Shown: positions 1-11,044, counted from the stretch's first letter. The stretch is 64,000 nucleotides of DNA from Thelephora terrestris (GCA_015956445.1 WIUZ02000016.1:186001-250000), one strand, 5' to 3'. Notes: generated by a model not told the origin, from the letters alone. Numbers and translations: made by a program.

Positions 1-2100
1 TCATCGAGCGAGGCCAGAACCGACAGCGAAAGCTTGACGGGGTCGACACGTGGTACTTTGACGCCGTTATGGAGTCATTGCCGTTGATGTTGCAGGCTGC
101 ACTGTTGCTTCTCGGTTGCGCCCTCTCCCGATATCTCTGGGAAGTGGATGTCACTGTCGCGTCGGTTGTCATTGGAGTCACCTCGTTTGGTGTCGTCCTT
201 TACCTGTTCATTTTGGTTGCTGGGGTGGTCTCCGAGGTCTGTCCCTATCAAACTCCCGGATCGTACTTCATTCGCCACCTGGTGCAACATGTTCCCAGCG
301 CCTCAGCTCTCGGAGATGCCATCAGTGGGCTCGATATACTCGAAACCGCCCATGCGGTTGCAGCGCCGCTCTCTCACCGGCTTTTTGATGACGACACAAT
401 CCAACCATATGTGGCATCGGCTCTCTTCATTGCTCTCGTATTCCCGACCGCCATCTATCGCATCGGGCGAGCTACTACTCGGGTATCGTCTCAGGTTCTT
501 GTAGGAGCCTGTGGTCTTTTTTGCAGGGCGTGTTGTTGGTTGCAGAGAGAGCAGATTGTGGAGGAGCAGGTGGCCATGTTAGACTCACGTTGCATTTTGT
601 GGACATCCCAGACGTCCCTCGACAAGCCTGTTCACCATTCAATCGTGAGATACCTCGCCACGATTCCAAAGCTCCACAACTTCGACCCCACCCTTGTCAC
701 ACTTTGCTACAATGTTTTTGTCGGGTGCGTCAGCATTACTGATGGAAAAGTGGTGATTGTGGAAGGGTTGGATGAACCTGCTGCGGCATCCATCCGGTGT
801 CTCTTCCGCACGTTCCACCATCTCATGGCTACAGATCCAACCTCAAGTGTCCTGTGCAACCTCTTTTTATGCTACCAAACAAATTTTCCTCACAGAGTTG
901 TTTCCACGGTCCTCCCATTCTATGCTACAATGATGACTATCCACCTTTTGGTCGATCGAGGCAAGAACCTTTACGAGGTCTCATGGGACAACTCTAGTCC
1001 ATCAATTCCGGATCACGTTGCCATCACACAGGATCTGGTCAAGGCTGCCATGGTAGAATATAAGCAGAGGTCGAAAGTGTCTCGTTGGATCCTCCGCTTT
1101 GTACTCCATTCCCTATCCATGGACCCTCCACTCCCGGCCTCTGCTGTTGCTGACTGCCTAACAATTGTTGCAATTGACTTGGACTGTGACATCTCAGATA
1201 TCACATTTTTGGACGAGAGGTATGTTCAAATCTGATGGATCTGTAAATCTCTGACAAACAATCAGTGCACATGTGGAGCGTGTCTCTGACCTCATTGTTC
1301 AGAAGCTCAAAACCATTGCTGAAGACCCCCATCGAAAATCAATCCTCTTGAAGCGCAAAGCTATCAGTGCGCTATTCCCATATGCAATTCATCTGGAGTG
1401 TGTTGGGCGGCAAGTGGAGTCCAATGCCATCACACATCTTTTCAGAGACTCAGAGATCCCATGGCGGCGAATTGAACCATATGTCAAGAGGTGGTTCAAG
1501 AAATCGGCAACTCCTTCCTTGAATCAGGCCCTGATACACATGTTGCCCCTTGTGTATTGGAACAACAACTCAGATGATAATAAGACCATGGTCAAGAAAT
1601 GGGCAGAGGTTGTCTCAAAAATACCAGTTACGGAAGAGGTTTGCCGTAGTGCAGTCGCAGTGATGCTGCTGATTGCACGTGGAGCCTCCCTGCTGCCACT
1701 CATTCCTGACAACATCTGGGCGTGGTGGAAGAAACGGCCCTCTCTCCCACCTTTTTTGGGGATGCAGCTACTAACAACTGACACAGACATTTTTATCCAT
1801 CTCCTACAATTTGACATCGAGATTCTCAAGTCATACTTGCTTGTTCTTTGGTCAGAATGGCATTGTGTCTACTGCGATGATGTCACAAAGGCACTCCTCT
1901 GTGAAATCTTTGGTGGGATTGGGATGCAGGGCCACAAGGAGGACCTCATTGAACGGTTAGATCATGTTCTGGGGCAATTGGATCGGGGATTGGAATATAT
2001 CCAACAGCAACAGCCACGGGTTAGTGATCTTGATTTACAAATGAGAGGGCTGGAGTACAGAGAGCTCAAGGATGCATTGGAGGAGGTGCATGGGGAGTGA
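1..2100 (+). CDS. DUF6535 membrane protein, copy I (5' end outside window)
   Basis: This is the C-terminal three quarters of a DUF6535-family protein, a family of unknown function that is multicopy in Agaricomycetes. Two exons are visible, about <1-1219 and 1266-2100, joined across a 46 bp GT-AG intron that keeps the frame; copies II and III have an intron at the same codon. Exon 1 opens inside the conserved block (RNRQRKLDG-like) and then has hydrophobic segments around MLQAALLLLGCALSRYLW and VASVVIGVTSFGVVLYLFIL, which are likely membrane helices, followed by a soluble middle region. Exon 2 is a helical C-terminal region with ILKSYLLVLWSEWH and RLDHVLGQLDRGLEYIQQ. The stop is TGA at 2098-2100. 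It resembles copy II most closely, and the similarity continues into the 3' flank. The frame is uninterrupted, so it may be functional. Membrane location is inferred. Confidence 0.85.
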
Positions 2101-2654
2101 TGAAAACTCCAACCTGTACGTTGTCCCAAATTATTCCTGTTCCAACAGGTATCCTGATCATTAAGACATGTATAGAACTTCTACCAACCTTCACCAGCAG
2201 CTGTACTCTCCCTTTCCCATGTCCAGGATGTGTCACTTCCGATGACACTTACCACCCAAGCCTCATTTGTTATCTTTTCTCCCCAATCTGGAATATGTTT
2301 CATGACATTCCTTCTATTTCTTCTTTCACCCCCTTTCAAACAGCTTGCTCGGACATTTTGTAGTGTTTGCCATGCCCTCGAACCCATTTGCTTCTTCCTC
2401 CCTCCTGATTACATCTGATTATAATGTGCTCTGCTCCTTTACATGTACCTTGAATGCCCCGTGTATCATTTTTTCTGATGCCATGTGAATCTTATCACTC
2501 ATGTTCAGCCATGGGCAAAGAAGTGATCTACATGTGCGTAGGCAGTGCCTTCCAGTATTTGCATTCAGCCACAGCTGTTAGCAGCCATTCATAGGTAGGC
2601 AGCAATGTCCAGCCTATTGGAGTCACATGTGAGCTGTGCAACACCCCAGATCTA
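2101..2654. other. 3' flank of DUF6535 copy I, duplicated near 41.4-42.0 kb
   Basis: I see no gene here. Phrases such as GGTATCCTGATCATTAAGACATGT and the run around 2278-2300 (TCTCCCCAATCTGGAATATG) match the 3' flank of DUF6535 copy II at about 41430-41770. The duplication therefore extends past the coding region toward the glucan synthase fragment. Confidence 0.6.
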
Positions 2655-3278
2655 CTGATAATGGAATTAATCTTGAAACACTACATATATCCTTGTTCAC
2701 AGAAAAAAAGGAGAGCAGAAAATACAAATATGATGACAAGGCGGTGGGAGCAACAAACATGTAATTAAAATCATCAAGGTCATGAAAACAGAAGCACGTG
2801 TGCAAGAAATCTACTACAGGACAAAAAGCACCCAAACAGAATGAGGTCCATGAGGAAAGGCCATATAAACTACTGAAGAAACACAGATAACGAAGACGGA
2901 ATCGACTGAATAAATAGTTCCCAAGCGGGTGATATTTATGGTTGCGCCTTAAAACAGACACAAGAAAGGTCGGATGGAAGCACTGGCGTTGATCAGCATA
3001 ATCACGTACCCTGTTGCTCCTTCTGGTAATACCAGAAGTACCTGACAATGAAGATCTGACACACCAACACGATCTAGAACGGTATCGATGAGAACAAACT
3101 GTACTTGAACCATCCCCAACGTTCCACAGACCAATGTCAGGGAACACCTGCGTTCGAGGGACTTTTGCTCTAGCCACAATGACAACGATTGAACCCAACA
3201 TCTGGGAGAAGGTGAGGGTGGCACAGACGCAGACAAGAGAGGATTTGGAGGAGGATTGTGCCCAGACCAACACCCTGA
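2655..3278 (-). pseudogene. Duplicated 3' end of alpha-1,3-glucan synthase, left part
   Basis: Read on the minus strand, this matches the last exon and 3' flank of the intact glucan synthase at about 46555-47180. Shared protein words are [28 protein letters not shown] and GLWNVGDG. The non-coding stretch TTAATCTTGAAACACTACA is shared too, so this is a DNA-level duplication and not a retrocopy. Only the final roughly 100 codons and the flank are present, and the frame is shifted after GLWNVGDG. The fragment stops at the target-site duplication TGA of the foldback transposon and resumes on its far side at 9236. Confidence 0.85.
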
Positions 3279-3945
3279 CACTGGGGGCAAGGGTTGGTTT
3301 ACTGAGTCAGTAAACTGTGAGTAAATCACAAGCAAATGGAAAAAGAACCCAGCGAAATACTTGCCTGGCAAGCACAAAGCAAATTCACAATTTACTGAGC
3401 CAATTTACCTGCAATTTACTGGGTTCAGTATGTGCTCAGTATGTTTGCAGTTTACTGGGTCATGTGACTATGGTTTACCCATTAGGTAAACCTCGGAAAA
3501 ATTCACAATTTACTGGGCCACTTACCCAATCAGTATGTTTTTAATTTGCTGAGTGATTTAATCACGATTTACTGGACTCAGTAAACTGAAAAAAAAACCA
3601 AACTGGTTTACTGACGACGTACCTGATTGGTCAATTTGAAAAATACCCGAAAATTTACCTGGACGTGTCATTGTCAGTAAACTGCAAGTTTTCTTTCAGT
3701 AAATTGGAAATACACGTCAGGTAAACTGGGAAAACACGTGACAATTTGATTGTGGTTTACTGGGCTCAGTAAATCAGAAAAAAACCTAACCAGTTTACTG
3801 ACGATGTACCTGATTGGCTAATTTGAAAAAAACTCGAAAATTTACCAGGACGTGTCTTTATCAGTAAACTGCAAGTTTACTTTACGTGTATTTGTGATTT
3901 ACTGAAAGAAAACTTGCAGTTTACTGATAAAGACACGTCCTGGTA
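3279..3945. repeat. Left arm and inner hairpin of the foldback element
   Basis: TTTACTG/CAGTAAA occurs many times in both orientations. 3279-3849 is the inverse of 8664-9235. Around 3838-3945 the ACGTGTCTTTATCAGTAAAC segment is followed by its own inverse, so this arm can form a second local hairpin. Confidence 0.8.
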
Positions 3946-4597
3946 AATAAGGGACAGGGCCGACAAGCGGCAGAGCCCGGGACGTGCAGGTCTGATGGTT
4001 TTGTCCAACTTGTGCATAGTGATTGATAATGCTCAACATTTCCGGACATATGTTCACATCGACTTTGATATGTTTTACCAATACAATTATTTGCGACAGG
4101 AAACAAATACCTGTACTCAGATGCACGCTGTGGCCAGCCTTTAGCAACAGCAGCCAACACTTTGCGGCTAAGGCTCCAACTGTTGTTCGGTGTTGAATGT
4201 TGATCTGCGGGTCGCACGAAGAGCTGAACAGTGCTTCTGTAACATAGAACGGAAGACCGCGATGGAATCAGTTGCAGAATGGGGGACGCCAAGTATACGC
4301 AAGACATGTGAAAACACTTTCTTATTTGCACCCTTCATAACGCTATCGAGGACGTGCAACTGTAAATCAATGGTTTCAGGGTACCTTAAAGATGCTCGGA
4401 AAGTGGAGCAAACGGCCTTGCACAGTTCACCAGTTGTGTGATTGCACCAGTAACAATGCCATTCGTGGAGAAGGAGGGTTCCGCTCCATGGAGATGAGCA
4501 AGCTCGGTAAGGGAACCGATCCCGTATCCATTCAGCCCGTTGAGCACGCCTGACACGTCGTTGCATTCGATAAACGGTTTCCGATGTTTCAGCCACT
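3946..4597 (-). pseudogene. Cargo gene remnant in the foldback element (unrecognised)
   Basis: On the minus strand the text is protein-like in more than one frame, for example CNDVSGVLNGLNGYGIGSL followed by TELAHLHG, and a segment with HVLDSVMKGANKKVFSHVLR. The 516 bp CACTG element interrupts it at 4598, and protein-like sequence resumes on the far side (RRGLKSKLQQ near 5114-5170). The style recalls long open reading frames of unknown function found next to agaricomycete transposons, but I do not recognise a domain. The frame changes indicate decay. Confidence 0.4.
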
Positions 4598-5113
4598 CAC
4601 TGGGGGCAAGGGCCCAAATACCCACCAGGTACATTGTAATTACATTGTGGTTACAGTCAACAAGTGATCCCAATGTGTGCAGTGGGTAAAAATCAGGTAC
4701 ATTCAAAATGTGCCCAAAAATGTGAATTTAATATTACCACTGAGCAAATACTGATCGCATTTACAATGTACCCAGTCATGTGACCATAATGCACCAAAAT
4801 GCATGTCCCAGGCATATTTTGAATACATTCGATTCACATTGTAAAATCAACGACATTCAAAATGTGTTCACAATGTACCTCCACATGTTGAATACATTGT
4901 GAATGTGATCGCCGATTGCATTCGAAACACTTTTTGGGGAAAGTTTTGAATGTGATCTACATGTTTGGTGGTGGCGAAATTTGATTCACATGATGGGGTA
5001 CATTCAAAATGTATTCACAATATACCCACTGGGCACATTGGAGACACCTTTTGACTGTGACCACAATGTAATCACAATGTGCCCAGTGGGTATTTGGGCC
5101 CTTGCCCCCAGTG
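4598..5113. mobile_element. 516 bp palindromic CACTG element, nested (copy 1)
   Basis: It starts CACTGGGGGCAAGGGCCC and ends with the inverse, GGGCCCTTGCCCCCAGTG, with ACT repeated on each side (4595-4597 and 5114-5116). The interior is made of ACATTGTG/CACAATGT-type words. It is about 95% like the element at 15261-15787 by eye, so the family is multicopy. It contains no coding region. Confidence 0.9.
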
Positions 5114-5373
5114 ACTGCTGCAACTTGGATTTCAACCCACGCCGAGGAAAAGTGGTGGTGGCATTCAAACCAACAGATCCACAACACAGTGAAAGGCTGT
5201 CCAAACTTATTGTTCTATCCTGACATGCGCTGAAGAGCAGTGTACAAAGTGTATAGGAGATGGGCTGTGGACATAGAATTGCGAGCAAATAACCGACACG
5301 TAGAAGAAAACGTAGAAACACACATCCCATTCAGCAGATGTTTCAAGATGGCATCCCGTCAGGCATCGTGCGA
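5114..5373 (-). pseudogene. Cargo gene remnant, middle part
   Basis: This is protein-like minus-strand text between the nested CACTG element and the nested LTR-like unit, with the segment DSLSLCCGSVGLNATTTF and RRGLKSKLQQ. It continues the remnant at 3946-4597. I recognise no function. Confidence 0.35.
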
Positions 5374-5378
5374 GTCAT

Positions 5379-7798
5379 TGTGATGATTTCACCGTTTACC
5401 CCCTTTCATTTCCTTTATTTAATGCCTCATCACCACTAAGTCAGTTGGTGCCCTGCCCTAAACACGGCGGTAAACTGTTTATTATGCAGTATGACCTATG
5501 CTTAACGACTCAAAGTCCAATACGTGGAACGTGCTACTAGTCAAGATACCCCAGAAGACCCGAGGTATAATACGTGAACATGTACCGGCGGACCTTCATA
5601 TGAAGATCCCCCCTACCTGGCCCTCCGTTGCCCCTGGACGACTAGTAGATATTCAGGCTACCGACAACAAGGGATGTATTAATAAGTGTCGCGCGCTGAC
5701 CTCTCGCAGAAGTCAACCGGCTTATTAATCTGACCCTTGGATTGGACTTATGAAAACCATTATGTTTTACGACTCATGGATCACACGCAATAGACAAAAT
5801 AGAAAGAAGATTCATTGGAAGCCAACAGTACAAAAGAGTTATCTAATCAATATCTCTTCGAATCCTTTGTACTACTTCCAATGCCGATCTCACCAACTCC
5901 TCGTTCAACCAATTCTGCTCCCGGATCTCGTTCGGGTCCACGTCCGACAAGTCATCGTAATCTGGAAGCTCCGTATCAGAGTTTGGTTCACTATCGGGAA
6001 CGAACTCGGCGTACGGATCATACTCCAGAGCAGGCCATTGATGGCAACTACCCCAAGGAGTAGAAACGAACTCAGGACGAGGAGTGTCCCTACGGACAAC
6101 TCCTACGTTCTGGTAGAATTCGTCGCTCCCGATTTCGATAACCTCATCATCAACGGGAACCAACCTGTTCTCATGACGGACCAACAAACGAGCGGGCGGC
6201 GACTCAGCCCGATTAGGGATGATCGGCGACCCGGCCCAATGCGGAACCTCCAACTCCTCTTCCTCGACTCGGACTTCCGGTTCGTTGCACTTCCTCTGGA
6301 GATCCCGGACTTCTCCGGTCAACTCGGAGACACGGCGGGTAAGGCGAACCTAAAACGAATAGGGTTAGAAGACATCAAAAACCTTCAACCCCTACCTGTT
6401 ACCTTATCATCCTCCAATTCTCCGGTTTTGGTAACCAGGGCCTGGACCAAGTCCTTGAGAGTGGTCACCTCTCCCTAGAAAGAAATGTTGGGTTAGAGAA
6501 ATCAATTATCTCCCGACCCCACATTTACCTTCAGCAAATCAATATCGGCCCCCTGCCGAACAACGCTATCCTCCTGTCCATGAATGACTCCCTGCATATC
6601 CTCTTTCCAATTCTCCAGCTTCTCGATCTCTTCTCGACGACCATCAACTCGCTCATTTACATGAGCAATCTCATCCATCAACATGGACCCAACGTTACCC
6701 GTATGGATAACGCTGGCCTCCAACACAGAGTTGAAGGTCTCATTGGTCTCAGTAACGAACTCGACACCCCTGTTAAGGAGTTCGGTCGCATAGGGGTTCG
6801 TCTCGATGCGCGCCAACTTCCGCCGAGACACCCTACGAGAAGCCTGGATGAAATCCCTGAAACCTAAAAGGAGTTAGCTTGGTTTCCTGAATTGGAATGC
6901 GCAAGCAGGGCCCCCACCTAAATCGGTAAAGCCCTCATTAGGGTCGGCGGTGGCGGTCCGGTCCATGACGCTTCCCAAAGTGGGATAAGGGCGGGAAGCA
7001 TTACGGCAAGCATGGGAGAAGCGGTCAATGTTGAAGTTGTTCTCCTGACAGGAGAGTAAGAAGAAGAGCGGCGAGTGGGAACATGAGTAGAGGCACGAGG
7101 CATGTTGGCTGTGTGTAACAAAGGTGGGTTTGTTGGAAGACCAGTCATCCAACCCCCTTTGGTTATATACCAAATGCCACGCCCCTTCCACGACTCAGGA
7201 GTTGAGTCATCATTTCTATTGTTTACTGCACATGACCCACATGACATCATATGCCCCTATTTCTTAGTCATATGCTCCCCTTTTGCCATTGGCTGTTAGT
7301 CAGTCATACCCACATTCCTTCCGAACATTCCCAGGCTACGTCATGCTTTGTAACTGCTTTGTAATGCTCTCAAATTGCTATTGGCCGCCACACTTTCGTT
7401 TATCAGCTGATAATTTGTAGCATTAGTCACCACGTAACGCACAGACCATGCAGTGCTGCGCACGGACCATGTTTGTCTGTGTTTGTATCTTTAGGATAGT
7501 TACATGTCACCGTCACGTCACAAATCTAAGTAGTATATATACTCAGAGTAGTTTAGCCTGTACTCCTTAGATTTGTTATCATCAGACTCTCCGTGACCTC
7601 TACTGCTGTGTGCTATAGAGCAAGAGTGCCTGAAGACCCTTGTCTCCTTCTTTCTCCCCCTCTCTAATCTAGTCTGTGAAGAGACTTCCGATATCCCTGG
7701 GTTTGCAACAGGGTTACAACTGTGTGTTTGACCCCTGCGTGTGATAGGTTTGGATAGCAAGAGTGCTATTGAACTGTAGAGGTTGCGTCGGCCTGACA
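5379..7798 (-). mobile_element. 2.42 kb LTR-like unit (family A') nested in the foldback element
   Basis: The unit runs from TGTGATGATTTCACC to GGCCTGACA and is flanked by GTCAT on both sides (374-378 and 799-803 within their kilobases, i.e. 5374-5378 and 7799-7803). TG...CA ends with a 5 bp duplication are the marks of a solo LTR. It carries a spliced minus-strand gene (about 5843-7102) with a TATA-like GGTATATAACC on the minus strand near 7163-7173. Part of it (about 5500-5760) resembles the upstream region of family A (CAACAAGGGATGT, CTGACCCTTGG). The gene-bearing interior is unusual for an LTR. It is younger than the foldback element it interrupts. Confidence 0.65.
5843..7102 (-). CDS. 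Spliced coiled-coil protein inside LTR-like unit A'
   Basis: The likely start is at 7100-7102 (MPRASTHVPTRRSSSYS), placed just downstream of the TATA-like box, as in family A where a short basic first exon precedes longer exons. Later exons include the segment RKLARIETNPYATELLNRGV (about 6800) and a heptad-rich stretch with HVNERVDGRREEIEKLENW, which predicts a coiled coil. The last part is acidic (VEEEELEVPHW and PDSEPNSDTELPDYDDLSDV, near 5900-6300). I recognise no known domain. The family has the same layout as the family A gene: short first exon, helical middle, acidic or proline-rich end. Exon borders are not settled. Confidence 0.4.
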
Positions 7799-7803
7799 GT
7801 CAT

Positions 7804-8530
7804 CGACATTTGAGACCCCATGACTGGTCAACAGATCAGAGCAAAACAAATCATCATTGCAACATTCGTTTAAAAGGGATGAAAGTGCATCCCACACACC
7901 CCTATCGACACCCCAGATCTTCTGGGTGATGTTGACTGGTGCTGGAGAATGGGTGAGAGTGGAGCGAGAACGAGACAAGAAGAAGATACATACATGGAAC
8001 TGGGAACCAATTGTGTGGTCGTGGGAGGCTATACAACAAATTTGGATGTGGCCGTTGCAAGTTTGAGTGACCCTCGTTGAGAAGGGGTTGGCATGGAGAG
8101 ATCCAATCGGCACCGAGGTCAATATCGGTGGGAAGGTTGTAGCTGATGATGAGATCCAAGTGGGAGGAGTAATAACCACCAAAAGTTGGGATGATCAGAG
8201 CTGCAGTACATGTTAGGTGACCTGATCCAGTGAAAATAGCAGCCAAGTTCAGAGTATAAACCTTAGTTGGAGAGACTTTTGACACGCGAGAGGAGGGGAT
8301 GAAGGAGATGCTAACACGACCTTGGTCGAGGAAACCGTGTAGATTGAGTGCGGCCGGCCGTCTACGAAAGACAGACCGCGGGAGAGGAGGAGAAGAGAGG
8401 ATCGGTGACTCGAGAGGAGAGGACCGAAATCTGGCAATGCGGCTACATAAAGCAAATGGAGGACGTGCCTGTGACTGATGTGACCTGTGGCAAACGAACC
8501 GAGACTTTAGAAATCCTGTTGTTGCCAGTG
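7804..8530 (-). pseudogene. Cargo gene remnant, 5' part
   Basis: Minus-strand protein-like text contains SSHLDLIISYNLPTDIDLGA followed by DWISPCQPLLNEGH, then after a probable intron ITQKIWGVDRGVWDALSSLL. It ends at the GTCAT duplication of unit A'. The LPTDIDLGADW part resembles D-x-x-L-G-x-D-W motifs that I associate with hypothetical proteins next to agaricomycete transposons. This is a weak impression and not an assignment. Confidence 0.35.
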
Positions 8531-8663
8531 GCACTTATAATTCTGTTCGGAAAAAATAAAAGAGGACGTGACTGTGACTGATGTTACTTGTGACAAACAA
8601 ACCATGAAATCCTGTCGTTGGCGGTGGCACTTATAATTCAGTTCTACAAGACCCGGTACTAAC

Positions 8664-9235
8664 GTCCTGGGAATTTTCGAGTTTTTTTCAAATTAGCCAA
8701 TCAGGTACATCATCAGTAAATTGGTTAGGTTTTTTTCTGATTTACTGAGCCCAGTAAACCACAATCAAATTGTCATGTGTTTTCCCAGTTTACCTGACGT
8801 GTATTTCCAATTTACTGAAAGAAAACTTGCAGTTTACTGACAATGACATGTCCAGGTAAATTTTCGGGTATTTTTCAAATTGACCAATCAGGTACGTCGT
8901 CAGTAAACCAGTTTGGTTTTTTTTTCAGTTTACTGAGTCCAGTAAATCGTGATTAAATCACTCAGCAAATTAAAAACATACTGATTGGGTAAGTGGCCCA
9001 GTAAATTGTGAATTTTTCCGAGGTTTACCTAATGGGTAAACCATAGTCACATGACCCAGTAAACTGCAAACATACTGAGCACATACTGAACCCAGTAAAT
9101 TGCAGGTAAATTGGCTCAGTAAATTGTGAATTTGCTTTGTGCTTGCCAGGCAAGTATTTCGCTGGGTTCTTTTTCCATTTGCTTGTGATTTACTCACAGT
9201 TTACTGACTCAGTAAACCAACCCCTGTTCCCAGTG
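8664..9235. repeat. Right arm of the foldback element
   Basis: This is the inverse copy of 3279-3849, ending in CCCAGTG next to the TGA duplication. Confidence 0.85.
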
Positions 9236-9324
9236 TGAACAGCATCCAGGACACCCAACCAGAGCCACAGCGAGACGCTGATCCAAGAACCAGTGCCTTT
9301 GGCCCACAGAACGCACAAAGTGAC
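9236..9324 (-). pseudogene. Duplicated 3' end of alpha-1,3-glucan synthase, right part
   Basis: The sequence GCATCCAGGACACCCAACC and the following 50 bases match the last exon of the glucan synthase at about 47188-47265 (GCATCCAGGACGCCCAACC there). The match ends at about 9324, exactly where a family B terminus begins. A separate insertion or break therefore bounds the duplicate on this side. Confidence 0.8.
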
Positions 9325-9600
9325 TGTCACGAACACGTGACATAATAGCTAAGATCACACAGGTTGTTAAAGACATTGGTCTTATTCGCAGTAATAGTAG
9401 TACAAAAGCAAAGAACCGACAAGCTAGACAAGGAGGAAAGGATCTACAGTGTAAGCGCACTCTTGGTCAAAGGGACAACGATGAGCGAAATGGAAAGGAT
9501 TATATACGCTCTGAGGGCAATACGAATACTCCCTCATTACTGGATCCTGCCAACAATCACGGCATCCCAGCACGTCATGCTGACCACTAGTGGTAGTTAA
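9325..9600 (+). mobile_element. Fragment of family B LTR, TGTCACG end
   Basis: It begins TGTCACGAACACGTGACATA, the same terminus seen at 36053 and, inverted, at 23478. It continues with text matching the reading frame RDIVAKITQVIQDIGLI of the 36 kb copy. It is a truncated fossil. Confidence 0.7.
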
Positions 9601-9640
9601 CTTTTACTGAGTAAAGTGTGATAACTGGTCAGATTTCACC

Positions 9641-9666
9641 CTCAAAGTTATCATGATAACTTTGAG
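9641..9666. repeat. 26 bp perfect palindrome
   Basis: Thirteen bases (CTCAAAGTTATCA) are followed directly by their exact inverse, with no loop. It lies between two family B fragments that face each other. Confidence 0.9.
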
Positions 9667-9691
9667 TACTGCTCAACCCATACTCACCCAC

Positions 9692-10015
9692 TGTCAGGGT
9701 TGTGGGCCTGCTTACTGTTTGTGGGGTGCTAGAGGATTAGCGGATGGATGAGGAGTGTCGGGTCGAGTTTTGAAGGGGGTTCCCGGGGTAGAGATGAGAG
9801 GAGGAGGAATATCAAGCGAGAGTGGTGATTCGGATTGATAGGGGTGGAAGGGCGAGTGGTAGTCTTGGCAGAATTGACTCAGTTGCTGAATGAAGGGGTC
9901 GAAGTCGTGATCGCTGAGGCGTTCGAAACTTACGAGGTATTCTAGAACAGAGTAAGGTAGTTCAGTTGGAATTTCCCACCACAAGACAATAATAGCAGGG
10001 GAGTGAGTGTGACAG
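9692..10015 (-). mobile_element. Fragment of family B LTR, TGTCAGGG end
   Basis: It begins TGTCAGGGTTGTGGGCCTGC and matches the end of family B at 21175 and 38360. It carries the C-terminal part of the B1 reading frame on the minus strand (LPYSVLEYLVSFERLSD, ending at 9712). It is truncated. Confidence 0.75.
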
Positions 10016-10019
10016 TAGT

Positions 10020-11000
10020 CCTTATTAAAAACATTAATGTTTTAGGAGTTTTTGTCGCAAATTTGAATGATTTTTCTCATGAGTTTTTGAATGGCCTGAG
10101 GGGGGATATTTTACTCATAAAGTTTTAATGGAAATTATGGGGGGGACTGGGACCCAGCTTACTGGGCACTGGTGCTCCCAATTAGGCAGGTGCCGACAGT
10201 GTGGGTGGCCCGGGGGAGTGGATTGCTTATATAATAAAAATTGAAAAATTCAGGGAAATTCCAGAAAATTCTGAAAAAATTCCCACGGGTGTCAGGGAGG
10301 GCAGAAAATGAAAAATGGACTGTGGGAATTTCCGATCAAAATTTCCCAAAAAGGAAAATTTTGATGGCTTACATAAGCAACTCAAAAATGATTTTGATAT
10401 TGAATTTCCTTTTTGGGAAATTTTGATGGCTGACATAAGCAGGTCATGTGACTGAAGAAAGTGGGTGTTGCTTATGTAATCAGGTCATGTGACCAACCAA
10501 AAAAGGAAAGTTTTGATGGCTTACATAAGCGGCTCAAAAACGCTTTTTGCAAAAATTACCAAAAAAGGAAATTTCCTTTTTAGGAAAGAGTTTCCAAAAA
10601 AGGAAATTTTGATGGCTTACATAAGCAACTCAAAAATCATTTTGGCAAAAATTACCAAAAAAAAAATTTCCTAAAAAGGAAATTATATGCTAGAAAATTC
10701 GGAAAAATGCCAGAAAAATCCTAAAAAATACTGAAAAAATTCCCACACATCTAGAAAGTGCCCAAAATGGTAAATTATTCCCAGAAATATTCAAAAAATT
10801 GTTTTTCTGGCTGGAAAAATCAGGAAAAAATTCCAAAAAAATTCCAAAAATTCCAGAGTATAGATAAATATTTTATAAAAATTATTTCAATTTTTTTGGT
10901 CCATTGAATAGCCCATAATTTCAATATTAATATATTTTTTGCCCAAAAAATTCAGAAAAATCCCAAAAAAATTGATAAAAATAGGGGAATACAAATATAT
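10020..11000. repeat. AT-rich repeat tract with TTTTGATGGCTTACATAAGC units
   Basis: No gene is seen. TTTTGATGGCTTACATAAGC or a close variant occurs at about 10363, 10421 (GCTGACATAAGC), 10511 and 10604, usually followed by A/GCTCAAAAA and preceded by AAAAAGGAAA. AGGTCATGTGAC occurs at about 10441 and 10486. The rest is iterated AAAATTCC/GGAAATTTT. The word-iterating style is like that of the palindromic elements, but I find no CACTGGGG termini. Confidence 0.6.
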
Positions 11001-11044
11001 CTGTAATATTCATTATATCATGAAGTACAGACCAGTTTGTGGTT

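Larger units (their letters stand above)
3279..9235. mobile_element. 5.96 kb foldback DNA transposon with ~570 bp inverted arms
   Basis: The element begins CACTGGGGGCAAGGGTTGG and ends CCCCTGTTCCCAGTG, with TGA directly repeated at 3276-3278 and 9236-9238. Removing it restores colinearity with the glucan synthase gene, which proves the boundaries. Left arm (3279-3849) and right arm (8664-9235) are inverted copies built from the words TTTACTG and CAGTAAA. The left arm is followed by a second hairpin (3850-3945). The interior holds remnants of an unrecognised minus-strand gene, a 516 bp CACTG element and a 2.42 kb LTR-like unit. CACTG termini with 3 bp duplications fit the CACTA/CMC superfamily; I see no transposase, so it is probably non-autonomous. 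Confidence 0.85.

Noticed and set aside
4598-5113. CRISPR-like repeat array in the ACATTGTG-rich element
   Set aside because: The repeats are short, irregular and in both orientations inside an inverted-repeat transposon in a eukaryote.
7804-8530. Calling the foldback cargo a transposase
   Set aside because: No DDE/DDD-like motif or zinc-finger pattern could be seen; the resemblance is only to unnamed transposon-linked proteins.
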